Below, in pieces: positions 1-6,931 of a stretch of 10,785 nucleotides of DNA. The first letter of the stretch is position 1. Every line of letters starts with the position of its first letter. The notes under the pieces are model-generated. The model had not been told where the DNA came from. It was given only the letters and a program-made list of their open reading frames with translations, and ran no database searches. The stretch is from a bacterium (GTDB taxonomy: Bacteria > Bacillota > Bacilli > Lactobacillales > Streptococcaceae), in assembly GCA_905221375.1 (NCBI GenBank), contig CAJNCY010000019.1, positions 1 to 10,785 on the forward strand, written 5' to 3'. The translations under genes were made by a program, and so were the position numbers.

Positions 1-27
1 TATGGGACTTTTTTCTACACAAAAATA

Positions 28-77
28 GGCTCCATAAGATCTATAGGGGATTTACCCACTACAAATATTATAGAGCC
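28..77. repeat. Imperfect 21-bp inverted repeat, possible end of an ISL3-family element
   Basis: Positions 28-48 (starting GGCTCCATAA) and 57-77 (ending TTATAGAGCC) are inverted copies of each other: 16 of 21 positions are complementary, separated by 8 bases. Most mismatches would become G-U pairs in RNA read from the minus strand. No coding region is visible in bases 1-84. The GGCTC termini and general look recall ends of ISL3-family (IS1167-like) insertion sequences of pneumococci, but that is from memory only. It could equally be a decayed terminator. Confidence 0.35.
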
Positions 78-84
78 TCAAGAA

Positions 85-120
85 AAGCCTTTTCCCTATT
101 CTTAGGGGAAGGGCTTTTTT
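85..120 (+). terminator. Rho-independent terminator of an upstream plus-strand unit
   Basis: A 12-bp stem pairs AAGCCTTTTCCC (85-96) with GGGGAAGGGCTT (105-116), all paired if two G-U pairs are counted. The loop is 8 bases and a run of six T (115-120) follows. The T run is on the plus strand, so it ends transcription coming from the left of the window; the gene it serves is not visible. Confidence 0.8.
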
Positions 121-176
121 AGTAGGATTGTCAAGTCGTATGTAAGGTAACCACCCGATAACGAAGTATATTGAAA

Positions 177-230
177 AATCTCCAGACTAGAGAACTCGCT
201 AATAGTTCCTAATCTGGAGATTATTTTTTT
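177..230. terminator. Bidirectional terminator closing the gatCAB operon
   Basis: AATCTCCAGA (177-186) pairs perfectly with TCTGGAGATT (213-222). Inside this stem, AACT and AGTT can extend a second short stem. On the minus strand the hairpin is followed by five T (opposite 174-178), which suits gatB transcripts. On the plus strand a T run at 223-230 follows. The gatB stop codon sits at the edge of the hairpin, so the 3' untranslated region is essentially the terminator itself. Confidence 0.75.
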
Positions 231-1671
231 AATCTTCTTTCAACTTCGCCAATTCTTGGGCAAGTAGTTTAAGGGCGACTTGTGGGTTGGCTTGGCCTTT
301 GGTTGCTTTCATAAGAAATCCTGTAAAGGCCTTGTCTGCGTTACGTTTGCCTGACTTGAAGTCGGCAACGGCAGTTTCGTTATCGGCAAAGACTTGGTGG
401 ATAATTGGAATCAAGACAGCTGGATCTGAGATTTGAACCATACCTGCTTTTTCCACGTATTCACGCGCGCCACCGCCATTTTTAGCCAGGTGGACAAAGA
501 CTTTCTTGGCAATCTTAGAAGAGATAGTACCGTCTTCGATGATGGCAATCATTTCGACCAAGTTTTCTGGTGTCAATTCGATTTGTTCCAGTGTCTTACC
601 TTCTGCGTTCAAGAATTGAGCAACCTCACCTTGAAGCCAGTTAGAAATTTGTTTGGCATCACCACCAAGGGCAACAGCTTTTTCAAAGAAGTCAGAAGTG
701 ACTTTATTTGCAGTCAACTGGCTGGCATCATAGTCTGATAAGCCAAGGTCGGCCACATAGCGAGCACGACGTTCTTTTGGAAACTCTGGTAACTCTGTAC
801 GCATTTCTTCGATCCACTCATCTGAGATTTCAAAGAGTGGTAGGTCTGGTTCTGGGAAGTAGCGGTAGTCTGCAGCCCCTTCTTTAACACGCATGAGGAT
901 GGTTGCCTTATTCGCTTCATCGTAACGGCGGGTTTCTTGGCGGATTTGACCACCTGAACGAAGGATTTCAGCCTGACGTTGGACTTCGTATTCAAGACCT
1001 TTACGGACGTTAGAGAAGGAGTTAAGGTTTTTCAACTCAGTTTTGGTACCGAATTTTTCTTGACCATAAGGACGAAGGGAGATGTTGGCATCTACACGCA
1101 TCGAACCTTCCTCCATCTTAACGTCAGAAATGCCAGCGTACTGGATGACTTCCTTGAGGGCGGTTAGATAAGCATAGGCTTCTTCAGGAGAACGCATGTC
1201 GGCTTCAGATACAATCTCAATCAATGGCACCCCCTGGCGGTTGAGGTCAACATAAGAGTAGCCATCTGTACCGTGAGTGTTTTTACCAGCGTCTTCTTCC
1301 AAGTGAGCACGTTCGATACCGATTTTCTTAGTTGTACCGTCTTCTAGCTCCACTTCAATCCATCCATTGTAACCAATTGGTTCATCAAACTGAGAAATTT
1401 GGTAGGCTTTTGGATTGTCAGGATAGAAGTAATTCTTGCGGTCAAAGTGCATCTTTTTGTGGATGTCCATATTGAGGGCGAGAGCAGCCTTGATACCGGC
1501 ATCGACAACACCTTTATTGAGAACCGGAAGTACTCCTGGGAAAGACCAGTCAATCACGTTGGTGTTGGCATTTTGGTCATTTCCAAAGTGGGCAGAAGTA
1601 GGTGAGAAGATTTTTGAATTGGTGTTGAGCTCTACGTGGACTTCAAGTCCAATGACTGTTTCAAAGTTCAT
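229..1671 (-). CDS. gatB: Aspartyl/glutamyl-tRNA amidotransferase subunit B
   Basis: This is the tRNA-binding and kinase-like subunit of the GatCAB complex. It phosphorylates the side-chain carboxylate of mischarged Glu-tRNA(Gln) (or Asp-tRNA(Asn)), then amidates it with ammonia supplied by GatA. The 480-residue length is normal for the family. Visible marks are the N-terminal [15 protein letters not shown], the GatB signature [16 protein letters not shown] at 141-156, the [13 protein letters not shown] segment near 268-280, and a helical YqeY-like tRNA-binding tail from about residue 330. The ATG overlaps the gatA stop as TAATG, with a strong GGAGGTGA site 6 bases upstream, so translation is probably coupled. 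It is the last gene of gatC-gatA-gatB. Nothing is truncated. Confidence 0.97.
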   Translation of the reverse strand: MNFETVIGLEVHVELNTNSKIFSPTSAHFGNDQNANTNVIDWSFPGVLPVLNKGVVDAGIKAALALNMDIHKKMHFDRKNYFYPDNPKAYQISQFDEPIGYNGWIEVELEDGTTKKIGIERAHLEEDAGKNTHGTDGYSYVDLNRQGVPLIEIVSEADMRSPEEAYAYLTALKEVIQYAGISDVKMEEGSMRVDANISLRPYGQEKFGTKTELKNLNSFSNVRKGLEYEVQRQAEILRSGGQIRQETRRYDEANKATILMRVKEGAADYRYFPEPDLPLFEISDEWIEEMRTELPEFPKERRARYVADLGLSDYDASQLTANKVTSDFFEKAVALGGDAKQISNWLQGEVAQFLNAEGKTLEQIELTPENLVEMIAIIEDGTISSKIAKKVFVHLAKNGGGAREYVEKAGMVQISDPAVLIPIIHQVFADNETAVADFKSGKRNADKAFTGFLMKATKGQANPQVALKLLAQELAKLKED

Positions 1672-3137
1672 TAGTTGTCACCTCCAAAAATCACGGGTTG
1701 TTGTTTGTGGTAGTCTGTTGTTGCTTCAAAGGCAGCAGCAGCTTGGTAAATGGTTTCCTCAGAGTACTTAGGACCAATTAATTGGAGCCCGACTGGTAAA
1801 CCTTGAGAGAATCCAGCAGGAATCGAAATTCCTGGGAGACCAGCTAAGTTGACTGGAATGGTCAAGAGGTCAGCTAAGTACATAGCAACTGGATCGTGGT
1901 TGAGAGAATCCAAGTCATAGGCAACACTTGGAGCAGTTGGACCCAAAATCAAATCGTAATCCGCAAAGACTTGTTCGAAATCTTGGATGATGAGGGTACG
2001 GACCTGTCCAGCTTTCTTGTAGTAGGCATCGTAGTAACCTGATGAAAGGCTGAAAGTTCCAAGCATGATACGGCGTTTCACTTCTTCACCGAAACCTTGG
2101 CTACGGCTGTTTACATAGATTTCATCAAGGTTGGTTGCATCTTCTGCGCGGTAGCCGTAACGGATACCGTCAAAACGTTGCAAGTTTGATGAGGCTTCTG
2201 ATGAAGCGATGATGTAGTAAACGGCAACACCGTATTTAGAGTGAGGCAGGCTGACTTCTTCAACGATAGCACCCAATTTTTCAAAGTGTTTAGCGGCATT
2301 CAGGATAGTTTCCTTAACCTCTGGGTCAATCCCTTCACCAAGGTATTCCTTAGGCAAAGCAATTTTCATGCCCTTGATGTCTTGACCGATTTTTGAAGTA
2401 AAGTCGGTAATGCGGATAGGAGCAGAAGTAGAGTCTTTAGCATCTTGGCTGGCAATAGCATTGAGCAAGAGGGCATTTTCTTTAACAGTTGGTGCGAAAG
2501 GTCCGATTTGATCTAATGAGCTACCGAAGGCAATGAGACCGAAACGAGAAACTGTTCCGTAGGTTGGTTTGAGACCAACGATCCCGTTGAAGGCAGCAGG
2601 CTGGCGGATAGAACCACCAGTATCAGAACCCAGTGACAAGCGAACTTGACCTGAAGCTACAGCTGCGGCAGAACCACTTGATGAACCACCAGGAACCTTG
2701 TTTTGGTCCCAAGCATTTTTAGTTGCTCCGTAGTGTGAAGTTTCCCCTGAACCACCCATAGCAAATTCGTCCATGTTGGTTTTCCCTACGACAATCATGC
2801 CTTTAGCTTTTGCATTGGAAACGGCTGTCGCATCAAAGATAGGCTCGTAGTTGTAGAGCATTTTTGAGGCAGCCGTTGTGAGAATACCGTCTGTAGAGAT
2901 GTTATCCTTAACTGCAAGTGGAATTCCTGAAAGGACATCGTCAGCGTCAATTCCAGCTTCATCAATAGCTTTAGCTTGAGCAAGGGCTTGCTCTTCAGCG
3001 ATGGTAACGAAAGCGTTGATAGCTGTCTCGCGAGATTGGATATCTTCAAGAGTTGCTTGGGTCAATTCAGTTGCAGAAATTTCCTTAGAAACAAGGAGAT
3101 TGTGCAAGTCTTCAATAGTTTTGTTATTAAAAGTCAT
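1671..3137 (-). CDS. gatA: Aspartyl/glutamyl-tRNA amidotransferase subunit A (glutaminase)
   Basis: An amidase-signature enzyme that hydrolyses glutamine and channels the ammonia to GatB, completing indirect synthesis of Gln-tRNA(Gln). The 488 residues carry the full Ser-cisSer-Lys triad: K77 in [12 protein letters not shown]152 in [12 protein letters not shown] and nucleophile S176 in [12 protein letters not shown]. The spacing (75 and 24) is the same as I recall for characterised GatA proteins. Its start overlaps the gatC stop by one base (TAATG), and its own stop overlaps the gatB start in the same way. A GGAGGAGAT ribosome site lies in the last codons of gatC. The protein ends in Phe-Gly-Gly-Asp-Asn, codons that also hold the gatB ribosome site. 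Confidence 0.97.
   Translation of the reverse strand: MTFNNKTIEDLHNLLVSKEISATELTQATLEDIQSRETAINAFVTIAEEQALAQAKAIDEAGIDADDVLSGIPLAVKDNISTDGILTTAASKMLYNYEPIFDATAVSNAKAKGMIVVGKTNMDEFAMGGSGETSHYGATKNAWDQNKVPGGSSSGSAAAVASGQVRLSLGSDTGGSIRQPAAFNGIVGLKPTYGTVSRFGLIAFGSSLDQIGPFAPTVKENALLLNAIASQDAKDSTSAPIRITDFTSKIGQDIKGMKIALPKEYLGEGIDPEVKETILNAAKHFEKLGAIVEEVSLPHSKYGVAVYYIIASSEASSNLQRFDGIRYGYRAEDATNLDEIYVNSRSQGFGEEVKRRIMLGTFSLSSGYYDAYYKKAGQVRTLIIQDFEQVFADYDLILGPTAPSVAYDLDSLNHDPVAMYLADLLTIPVNLAGLPGISIPAGFSQGLPVGLQLIGPKYSEETIYQAAAAFEATTDYHKQQPVIFGGDN
1678..1685 (-). promoter_or_regulatory. Ribosome binding site of gatB inside the gatA 3' end
   Basis: GGAGGTGA on the minus strand, a near-perfect match to the 16S rRNA tail, 6 bases before the gatB ATG. 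It falls within the codons for the last Gly-Gly-Asp of GatA and fixes the gatB start. Confidence 0.85.
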
Positions 3138-3439
3138 TAGGCATCTCCTCCATCGTCTAGGATAGCTGGTACCTTGATATAGTAGTTGTCTTTTTCAGGT
3201 ACGTTTTTAAACAGGCGGTCACGGTCTGTACCTTCTTCGGCCACATCGAGGCGGAGTACAGTCTTGCGGTCAGCCATGGTCGTAGTAGGTGCGACACCAG
3301 TTGTGTCGACTTCGCTTAGCAACTCAACCATGTCAACAATCTTAGACAAGGTAGTCGCAAAGGCAGCAGTTTCTTCTTCAGAGAATCTTAATTTTGAAAG
3401 ATTGGCAACGTGTGTTACCTCTTCTTGCGTAATTTTCAT
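3137..3439 (-). CDS. gatC: Aspartyl/glutamyl-tRNA amidotransferase subunit C
   Basis: The small subunit that wraps around the GatA-GatB interface and stabilises the complex; it has no catalytic residues. It is 100 residues from ATG at 3439, which fits the family. The N-terminal helix reads [19 protein letters not shown] and the C-terminal part [16 protein letters not shown], both typical. The reading frame stays open upstream to 3565, but the extra 42 residues are unlike GatC and cross the promoter. The ATG at 3439 has AAAGGA 7 bases upstream, so it is the start chosen here. It is the first gene of the operon. Its last residues (DDGGDA) encode the gatA ribosome site. Confidence 0.95.
   Translation of the reverse strand: MKITQEEVTHVANLSKLRFSEEETAAFATTLSKIVDMVELLSEVDTTGVAPTTTMADRKTVLRLDVAEEGTDRDRLFKNVPEKDNYYIKVPAILDDGGDA
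3142..3151 (-). promoter_or_regulatory. Ribosome binding site of gatA inside the gatC 3' end
   Basis: GGAGGAGATG on the minus strand, directly upstream of the TAATG junction. It is formed by the codons for the Gly-Gly-Asp near the GatC C-terminus and fixes the gatA start. Confidence 0.8.
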
Positions 3440-3479
3440 CTTGCATCCTTTCGTGAAATGATGATTTTTAGTCTGTTCT

Positions 3480-3488
3480 ATTTTACCA
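3480..3488 (-). promoter_or_regulatory. Extended -10 promoter of the gatCAB operon
   Basis: The minus strand reads TGGTAAAAT: a -10 box TAAAAT (3480-3485) preceded by the TGn extension (3486-3488). No good -35 box stands at the right distance, which is tolerated by extended -10 promoters in streptococci. Transcription would begin near 3473, leaving about 34 bases of leader before gatC. Confidence 0.55.
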
Positions 3489-3561
3489 TATTTTCCTATA
3501 AATAAGGGAGGGAAAGGTGAAAAAAGACAAGTGGAGGATGGAGAACGGGTTTTTGAAAGAG

Positions 3562-3674
3562 ACAAAAAAATAGCCGTCCTAACTTTGGCGAGTTGACGAG
3601 CTATTTTTTAGTTATGTAACTACAGGCGCCGTCTTAAACGGCTCTGTGGGGTGTTGTTGACGCAACCCCTTTTT
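3562..3674 (-). ncRNA. Candidate small structured RNA
   Basis: On the minus strand a possible promoter (TTGCAA at 3705-3710; -10 TATAAA at 3680-3685 or TACTAT at 3682-3687) precedes a run of about 110 bases dense in hairpins and ending at the strong terminator 3565-3609. The hairpins are the GGGG/CCCC stem at 3648-3669 and a GCCGT/ACGGC stem at 3628-3642 that can be lengthened by CAG/CTG. Compactness and the terminator suggest a short RNA. It could instead be the structured 3' tail of the DUF4160 transcript, or the antisense RNA of a type I toxin-antitoxin unit, although I see no hydrophobic toxin peptide beside it. Confidence 0.35.
3565..3609. terminator. Bidirectional terminator hairpin between gatCAB and the DUF4160 pair
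   Basis: AAAAAATAGC (3565-3574) pairs with GCTATTTTTT (3600-3609). The stem continues inward through CGTC/GACG with one bulged A. The loop is 16 bases. T runs stand on both strands. On the minus strand it would stop transcripts from the two small genes, or from the candidate small RNA, just before the gatC promoter. Confidence 0.7.
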
Positions 3675-3675
3675 C
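3648..3675 (+). terminator. GC-rich hairpin with T tail (weak terminator, plus strand)
   Basis: GGGG at 3648-3651 and TTG pair with CAA and CCCC at 3663-3669, with a 2-base bulge, and TTTTT follows on the plus strand. No plus-strand gene is seen to its left in the near region, so it may simply be part of the structured RNA read from the other strand. Confidence 0.35.
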
Positions 3676-3824
3676 TATATTTATAGTAACATTTATTTTA
3701 AAAATTGCAAGGGGCATTAGGCTCCCTAGTATTTGGATAGGTTGATTAGAAACTGAGTAGCAGGCATTAAAATTGCTCGCTAGGTTTTGTCTATCGTGCA
3801 TTAGCAAACTAAAATTCTTTTATT

Positions 3825-4070
3825 TTAATATGCACTTTTTTGGTATTCATTCCATAAAGCCTGAAGTTCATCTGCATTTTCTAAAACATATTGCCTTATC
3901 ATTTTTAGGTCTTTTGCTTTTACTTTACCATCTCTCAGTTCACCGTTCAGAAACATTGAGCCGACCTCTTCTCCGTGGATATAAATGTGAATATGTGCTT
4001 TTTGACCTTTATGGTTATGTTCGTTAGGACGAATTTCAATACCATACTTTAGGAAAGAATATTTAGGCAT
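3825..4070 (-). CDS. Small DUF4160-like protein
   Basis: An 81-residue protein of unknown function. The layout matches DUF4160: N-terminal MPKYSFLKYGIEIR, a His-rich segment (H18, H20, H26, H28) where the family has PHFH, then a GEL-DGKV turn at 43-49 and a C-terminal helix ending LQALWNEYQ. The frame is open upstream to 4103, but that start would be TTG. The ATG at 4070 is preferred because it gives the family's MP- start, has GTGGGA 7 bases upstream, and overlaps the stop of the upstream gene by 8 bases, as expected for coupled genes. DUF4160 genes often sit next to another small gene, and such pairs have been suspected to be toxin-antitoxin-like. That is inference; no activity is shown by the sequence. 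Confidence 0.75.
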   Translation of the reverse strand: MPKYSFLKYGIEIRPNEHNHKGQKAHIHIYIHGEEVGSMFLNGELRDGKVKAKDLKMIRQYVLENADELQALWNEYQKSAY

Positions 4071-4314
4071 GTAGTAATCCCACGTAATCCTTCCATGTTT
4101 CAAGATAGTTATCGCGGTTCAACTCAATTTGCTTTTGAGCAAAACGAATGTCATAGTCTGCCAAGTCCAAATTTTCCAATACTTCTCCAGTTAGAATACT
4201 AAAGGTTCCAATTAATTCATCGTCATCATACATGCGCAAAATAGGGTTGCTTGGATTCTTGTAAATATCATCTTTTGTTACTTCTAAATTAGTTAAACCA
4301 AATTCCTTGAACAT
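4063..4314 (-). CDS. Small DUF4160-like partner protein
   Basis: An 83-residue acidic protein, first gene of a two-gene unit. Its C-terminal half (IGTFSILTGEVLENLDL, then LNRDNYLETWKDY) resembles the TGEVLEG...W end of DUF4160 proteins and lines up with the C-terminal half of its downstream neighbour (VGSMFL-NGELRDGKV, then LENADELQALWNEY). The N-terminal half (MFKEFGLTNLEVTKDDIYKNPSNP) is different and lacks the His cluster. The ATG has AGGAGAA 6 bases upstream and a promoter close behind. The two genes overlap by 8 bases. The function is unknown. The pair could be partners formed by duplication and divergence. Confidence 0.75.
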   Translation of the reverse strand: MFKEFGLTNLEVTKDDIYKNPSNPILRMYDDDELIGTFSILTGEVLENLDLADYDIRFAQKQIELNRDNYLETWKDYVGLLHA

Positions 4315-4336
4315 GATTGCTTCTCCTTTTTCTTTT

Positions 4337-4364
4337 ATTATATCATTTTTGCTAGAATTGTCAC
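4337..4364 (-). promoter_or_regulatory. Promoter of the DUF4160-like gene pair
   Basis: Minus strand: -35 GTGACA (4359-4364), a 16-base spacer, -10 TATAAT (4337-4342). The start of transcription would be about 15 bases before the AGGAGAA ribosome site. It lies back to back with the prfC promoter. Confidence 0.65.
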
Positions 4365-4419
4365 AGTTTTCTATCTATTTGACTACAAGGGAAAGCTTTT
4401 ATTCAATATAAAATAGAAA

Positions 4420-4448
4420 TTGAAAAAAATGCTAAAATCCGATATAAT
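4420..4448 (+). promoter_or_regulatory. Promoter of prfC
   Basis: TTGAAA (4420-4425), a spacer of exactly 17 bases, then TATAAT (4443-4448). This leaves a leader of about 80 bases before prfC, in which I see no strong structure. The ribosome site is weak (AAAGAGAA, 4-5 bases before the ATG). Confidence 0.75.
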
Positions 4449-4537
4449 GGAGTGTTGAAAGGAATGGTAAAATCCAATGTAGAAATCATTCTTAGCTATT
4501 GAAACAAGAAAAATAGAGAATCAAAGAAAGAGAACTT

Positions 4538-6082
4538 ATGAATATTCAAGAAGAAATTAAGAAACGTCGTACTTTTGCCATCATCTCCCACCCGGACGCG
4601 GGGAAAACAACCATTACTGAGCAGTTGCTCTACTTTGGGGGCGAGATTCGTGAGGCTGGTACCGTAAAAGGAAAGAAAACTGGGACTTTTGCCAAGTCTG
4701 ACTGGATGGATATCGAGAAGCAGCGTGGGATTTCCGTTACTTCATCTGTTATGCAGTTTGACTACGATGGTAAGCGCGTGAATATCCTTGACACACCAGG
4801 GCATGAGGATTTCTCAGAAGATACCTATCGTACCTTGATGGCGGTGGATGCTGCGGTCATGGTTGTGGACTCTGCCAAGGGTATTGAGGCTCAAACCAAG
4901 AAATTGTTTGAGGTTGTCAAACACCGTGGTATTCCAGTCTTTACCTTTATGAACAAGCTAGACCGTGACGGTCGTGAGCCTTTGGATCTCTTGCAAGAAT
5001 TGGAAGAAGTCTTGGGTATTGCGAGTTATCCGATGAACTGGCCAATCGGGATGGGGAAAGCCTTTGAGGGGCTCTATGACCTTTATAACCAACGCTTGGA
5101 GCTCTATAAAGGGGATGAGCGTTTTGCCAGTCTAGAAGATGGGGACAAGCTTTTTGGTAGCAATCCTTTCTACGAGCAAGTCAAGGATGATATTGAACTT
5201 TTAAATGAAGCTGGGAATGAGTTTTCAGAGGAAGCTATTCTAGCTGGAGAATTGACACCTGTCTTCTTTGGTTCGGCTCTTACTAACTTTGGTGTTCAGA
5301 CCTTCCTTGAAACCTTCCTCAAGTTTGCTCCAGACCCACATGGACACAAAAAAACAGACGGTGAAATTGTCGATCCTTATGACAAGGATTTCTCAGGATT
5401 TGTCTTTAAAATCCAAGCTAATATGGACCCTCGTCACCGTGACCGTATTGCCTTTGTCCGTATCGTATCGGGTGAATTTGAGCGTGGTATGAGTGTCAAC
5501 CTGCCTCGTACTGGTAAGGGAGCTAAGCTGTCAAATGTCACTCAGTTTATGGCGGAAAGTCGTGAGAATGTGACCAATGCTGTAGCAGGTGATATTATCG
5601 GTGTATACGATACAGGCACTTATCAGGTTGGGGATACCTTGACGGTTGGTAAAAACAAGTTTGAATTTGAACCCCTGCCAACCTTTACTCCTGAAATTTT
5701 CATGAAAGTTTCTGCCAAGAATGTCATGAAACAAAAATCCTTCCACAAGGGGATTGAGCAATTGGTGCAAGAAGGAGCCATTCAGCTTTATAAGAATTAC
5801 CAAACAGGTGAGTATATGCTGGGAGCTGTTGGTCAACTCCAGTTTGAAGTCTTTAAACACCGTATGGAAGGCGAATACAATGCGGAAGTGGTTATGAGCC
5901 CAATGGGTAAAAAGACCGTTCGTTGGATCAAGCTTGAGGACTTGGATGAACGGATGTCATCAAGCCGAAATATCTTGGCTAAAGACCGTTTTGACCAACC
6001 AGTCTTCCTCTTTGAAAATGACTTTGCCCTCCGCTGGTTTGCGGATAAGTATCCAGACGTAGAGTTGGAGGAGAAGATGTAG
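4538..6082 (+). CDS. prfC: Peptide chain release factor 3 (RF3)
   Basis: A ribosome-associated translational GTPase that recycles RF1/RF2 after peptide release. The 514 residues match Gram-positive RF3 proteins. The GTP-binding motifs are intact: P-loop SHPDAGKTT (17-25), switch I RGISVTSS (63-70), DTPGHEDF (85-92) and NKLD (139-142). The second beta-barrel domain (about 295-385) and the RF3-specific C-terminal domain ([19 protein letters not shown]) follow. It is transcribed alone from its own promoter, divergent from the DUF4160 pair. I chose the ATG at 4538 because it gives the family N-terminus [20 protein letters not shown]. The stop is TAG, immediately followed by hairpin-rich non-coding DNA. 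Confidence 0.97.
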   Translation: MNIQEEIKKRRTFAIISHPDAGKTTITEQLLYFGGEIREAGTVKGKKTGTFAKSDWMDIEKQRGISVTSSVMQFDYDGKRVNILDTPGHEDFSEDTYRTLMAVDAAVMVVDSAKGIEAQTKKLFEVVKHRGIPVFTFMNKLDRDGREPLDLLQELEEVLGIASYPMNWPIGMGKAFEGLYDLYNQRLELYKGDERFASLEDGDKLFGSNPFYEQVKDDIELLNEAGNEFSEEAILAGELTPVFFGSALTNFGVQTFLETFLKFAPDPHGHKKTDGEIVDPYDKDFSGFVFKIQANMDPRHRDRIAFVRIVSGEFERGMSVNLPRTGKGAKLSNVTQFMAESRENVTNAVAGDIIGVYDTGTYQVGDTLTVGKNKFEFEPLPTFTPEIFMKVSAKNVMKQKSFHKGIEQLVQEGAIQLYKNYQTGEYMLGAVGQLQFEVFKHRMEGEYNAEVVMSPMGKKTVRWIKLEDLDERMSSSRNILAKDRFDQPVFLFENDFALRWFADKYPDVELEEKM

Positions 6083-6090
6083 ATCGCCAA

Positions 6091-6122
6091 AGTTACTTGA
6101 TTGTATAACAATCTAAGTAACT
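6091..6122. repeat. 14-bp hairpin just after prfC
   Basis: AGTTACTTGATTGT (6091-6104) pairs with 6108-6122 (ACAATC, one bulged T, AAGTAACT) around a 3-base loop. It has no T tract, so it is not a classical terminator. Its inner part (GTATAACAATC) recurs at 6461-6471 in front of the third repeat unit, so it probably belongs to the array that follows. Confidence 0.6.
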
Positions 6123-6125
6123 AAC

Positions 6126-6645
6126 GCCAAGTTTCTATGGAACTTGGCTAGGCGCTCCACTAGTAAAGTTTTACGAATAATGTCGATTCGTAAAACTTTA
6201 CGTCGTAACTGGTAGTGAGCAGTCTAGCTAACTGCTTTGCTAACTACGTTTGGCAAATGAAATCGATTTGCCAAACTCAGTGTCGTAATCTAATAATAGG
6301 TAACCTCTATGGCGGTCTACCTAAACGCTTCACTAAGAAAAATCCACGAATATTATCGATTGGTGGATTTTTCCGTCGTAATGGTAAGGAAGCGAACTAG
6401 CTAACTGCTTTACTAACTACGTTTTGTAAATGGAATCGATTTGCCAAACTCCGTGTCCTAGTATAACAATCGCTAACCTTTATATTGGTTGATTTAAATA
6501 TTCTAATAAGAAAAGTCCAGGAATGCTATCAATTCTTGGGCTTTTTCATGTGGGCTTTTCTTGTAAGAGTTAGTAGGTCGAGCTATTTGCATTACTAAAG
6601 TGCAACCTTTTTGCTTGCCAGCTTGCTCAAGAAATATCGTAGTTA
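6126..6645. repeat. Array of three 173-bp units made of hairpins (third unit decayed)
   Basis: Three units in register with a period of 173 bases start at 6126, 6299 and 6472. Each unit has hairpin A (6126-6148; 6297-6323; 6468-6494), hairpin B (6163-6201; 6338-6372; 6511-6545) and hairpin C (6248-6276; 6421-6449; lost in unit 3 after about 6550). Hairpins B and C have 7-base loops ending in TCG or TCA between AAT and ATT, and most are followed by GTCGTAA. Spacers such as CTAGCTAACTGCTTT are nearly identical. Stem sequences differ between units but stay complementary. No coding capacity is credible. Family unknown to me; it is not BOX or RUP as I know them. Confidence 0.7.
6511..6546 (+). terminator. 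Hairpin B of unit 3, a plausible prfC terminator
   Basis: AAAAGTCCAGGAAT (6511-6524) pairs over all 14 positions (two G-U) with ATTCTTGGGCTTTT (6532-6545), with a 7-base loop, and ends in TTTTT. It is the only member of the array with a T tail, so it is the best candidate to end prfC transcription, although more than 400 bases downstream of the stop. Confidence 0.45.
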
Positions 6646-6695
6646 AACTATATACTTTGAAATTTACTATCTCTTAATCATAATGAAAACATCGA

Positions 6696-6755
6696 AGAGT
6701 TCCTTGGATAATATATAATATATATGTCTATCCAAAGGAAAATGATGCTCTTTTT
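6696..6755 (+). repeat. Long AT-rich hairpin with T run
   Basis: TTCCTTGGATA (6700-6710) pairs with TATCCAAAGGAA (6729-6740) with one bulge, and the interior (ATATATAATATATAT) can fold on itself. AGAG outside the 5' arm can pair with CTCT, and TTTTT follows at 6751-6755. TTGGATAA recurs directly at 6760-6767. It may be a terminator insulating the adhesin promoter. The rest of 6560-6930 shows no gene. Confidence 0.4.
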
Positions 6756-6897
6756 AATTTTGGATAAGTATGACGTATTCGTCGGCAAAAATAATGGATT
6801 TCTCTTTTTTATATCCTAGCCAATAAGGGATTCAGTTATCTAGTATATTAATTTTGTTTATCAATGAAGAATCCATACAAAACAAGGAAAAAAATGC

Positions 6898-6909
6898 TTT
6901 TTTTTTTTT
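6898..6909 (+). repeat. Homopolymer of 12 T upstream of the adhesin promoter
   Basis: Twelve consecutive T, with a run of seven A just before (6888-6894), ending 22 bases before the -35 box. Such a tract can bend DNA, act like an UP element, or change length by slippage. Confidence 0.6.
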
Positions 6910-6931
6910 AGCAAAATATATTAAAAACAAG

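Noticed and set aside
3440..3565. N-terminal extension of GatC by 42 residues
   Set aside because: The extension is unlike GatC, covers the extended -10 promoter, and the ATG at 3439 has a good ribosome site and gives a normal 100-residue protein.
4071..4103. Longer start (TTG at 4103) for the downstream DUF4160-like gene
   Set aside because: The ATG at 4070 gives the family-type N-terminus and a typical coupled overlap with the upstream stop.
6215..6400. 61-residue open frame on the plus strand
   Set aside because: It lies across hairpins of the 173-bp array, has no good ribosome site or family resemblance, and is explained by the repeats.
6126..6645. CRISPR array
   Set aside because: The period is 173 bases, the conserved parts are spacers and loops, and there are no short identical repeats with unique 30-40 base spacers.
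6126..6645. Integron-type attC sites
   Set aside because: Hairpins with GTTTGGC/GCCAAAC arms recall attC, but the 7-base loops, lack of extrahelical bases and lack of cassettes do not fit.
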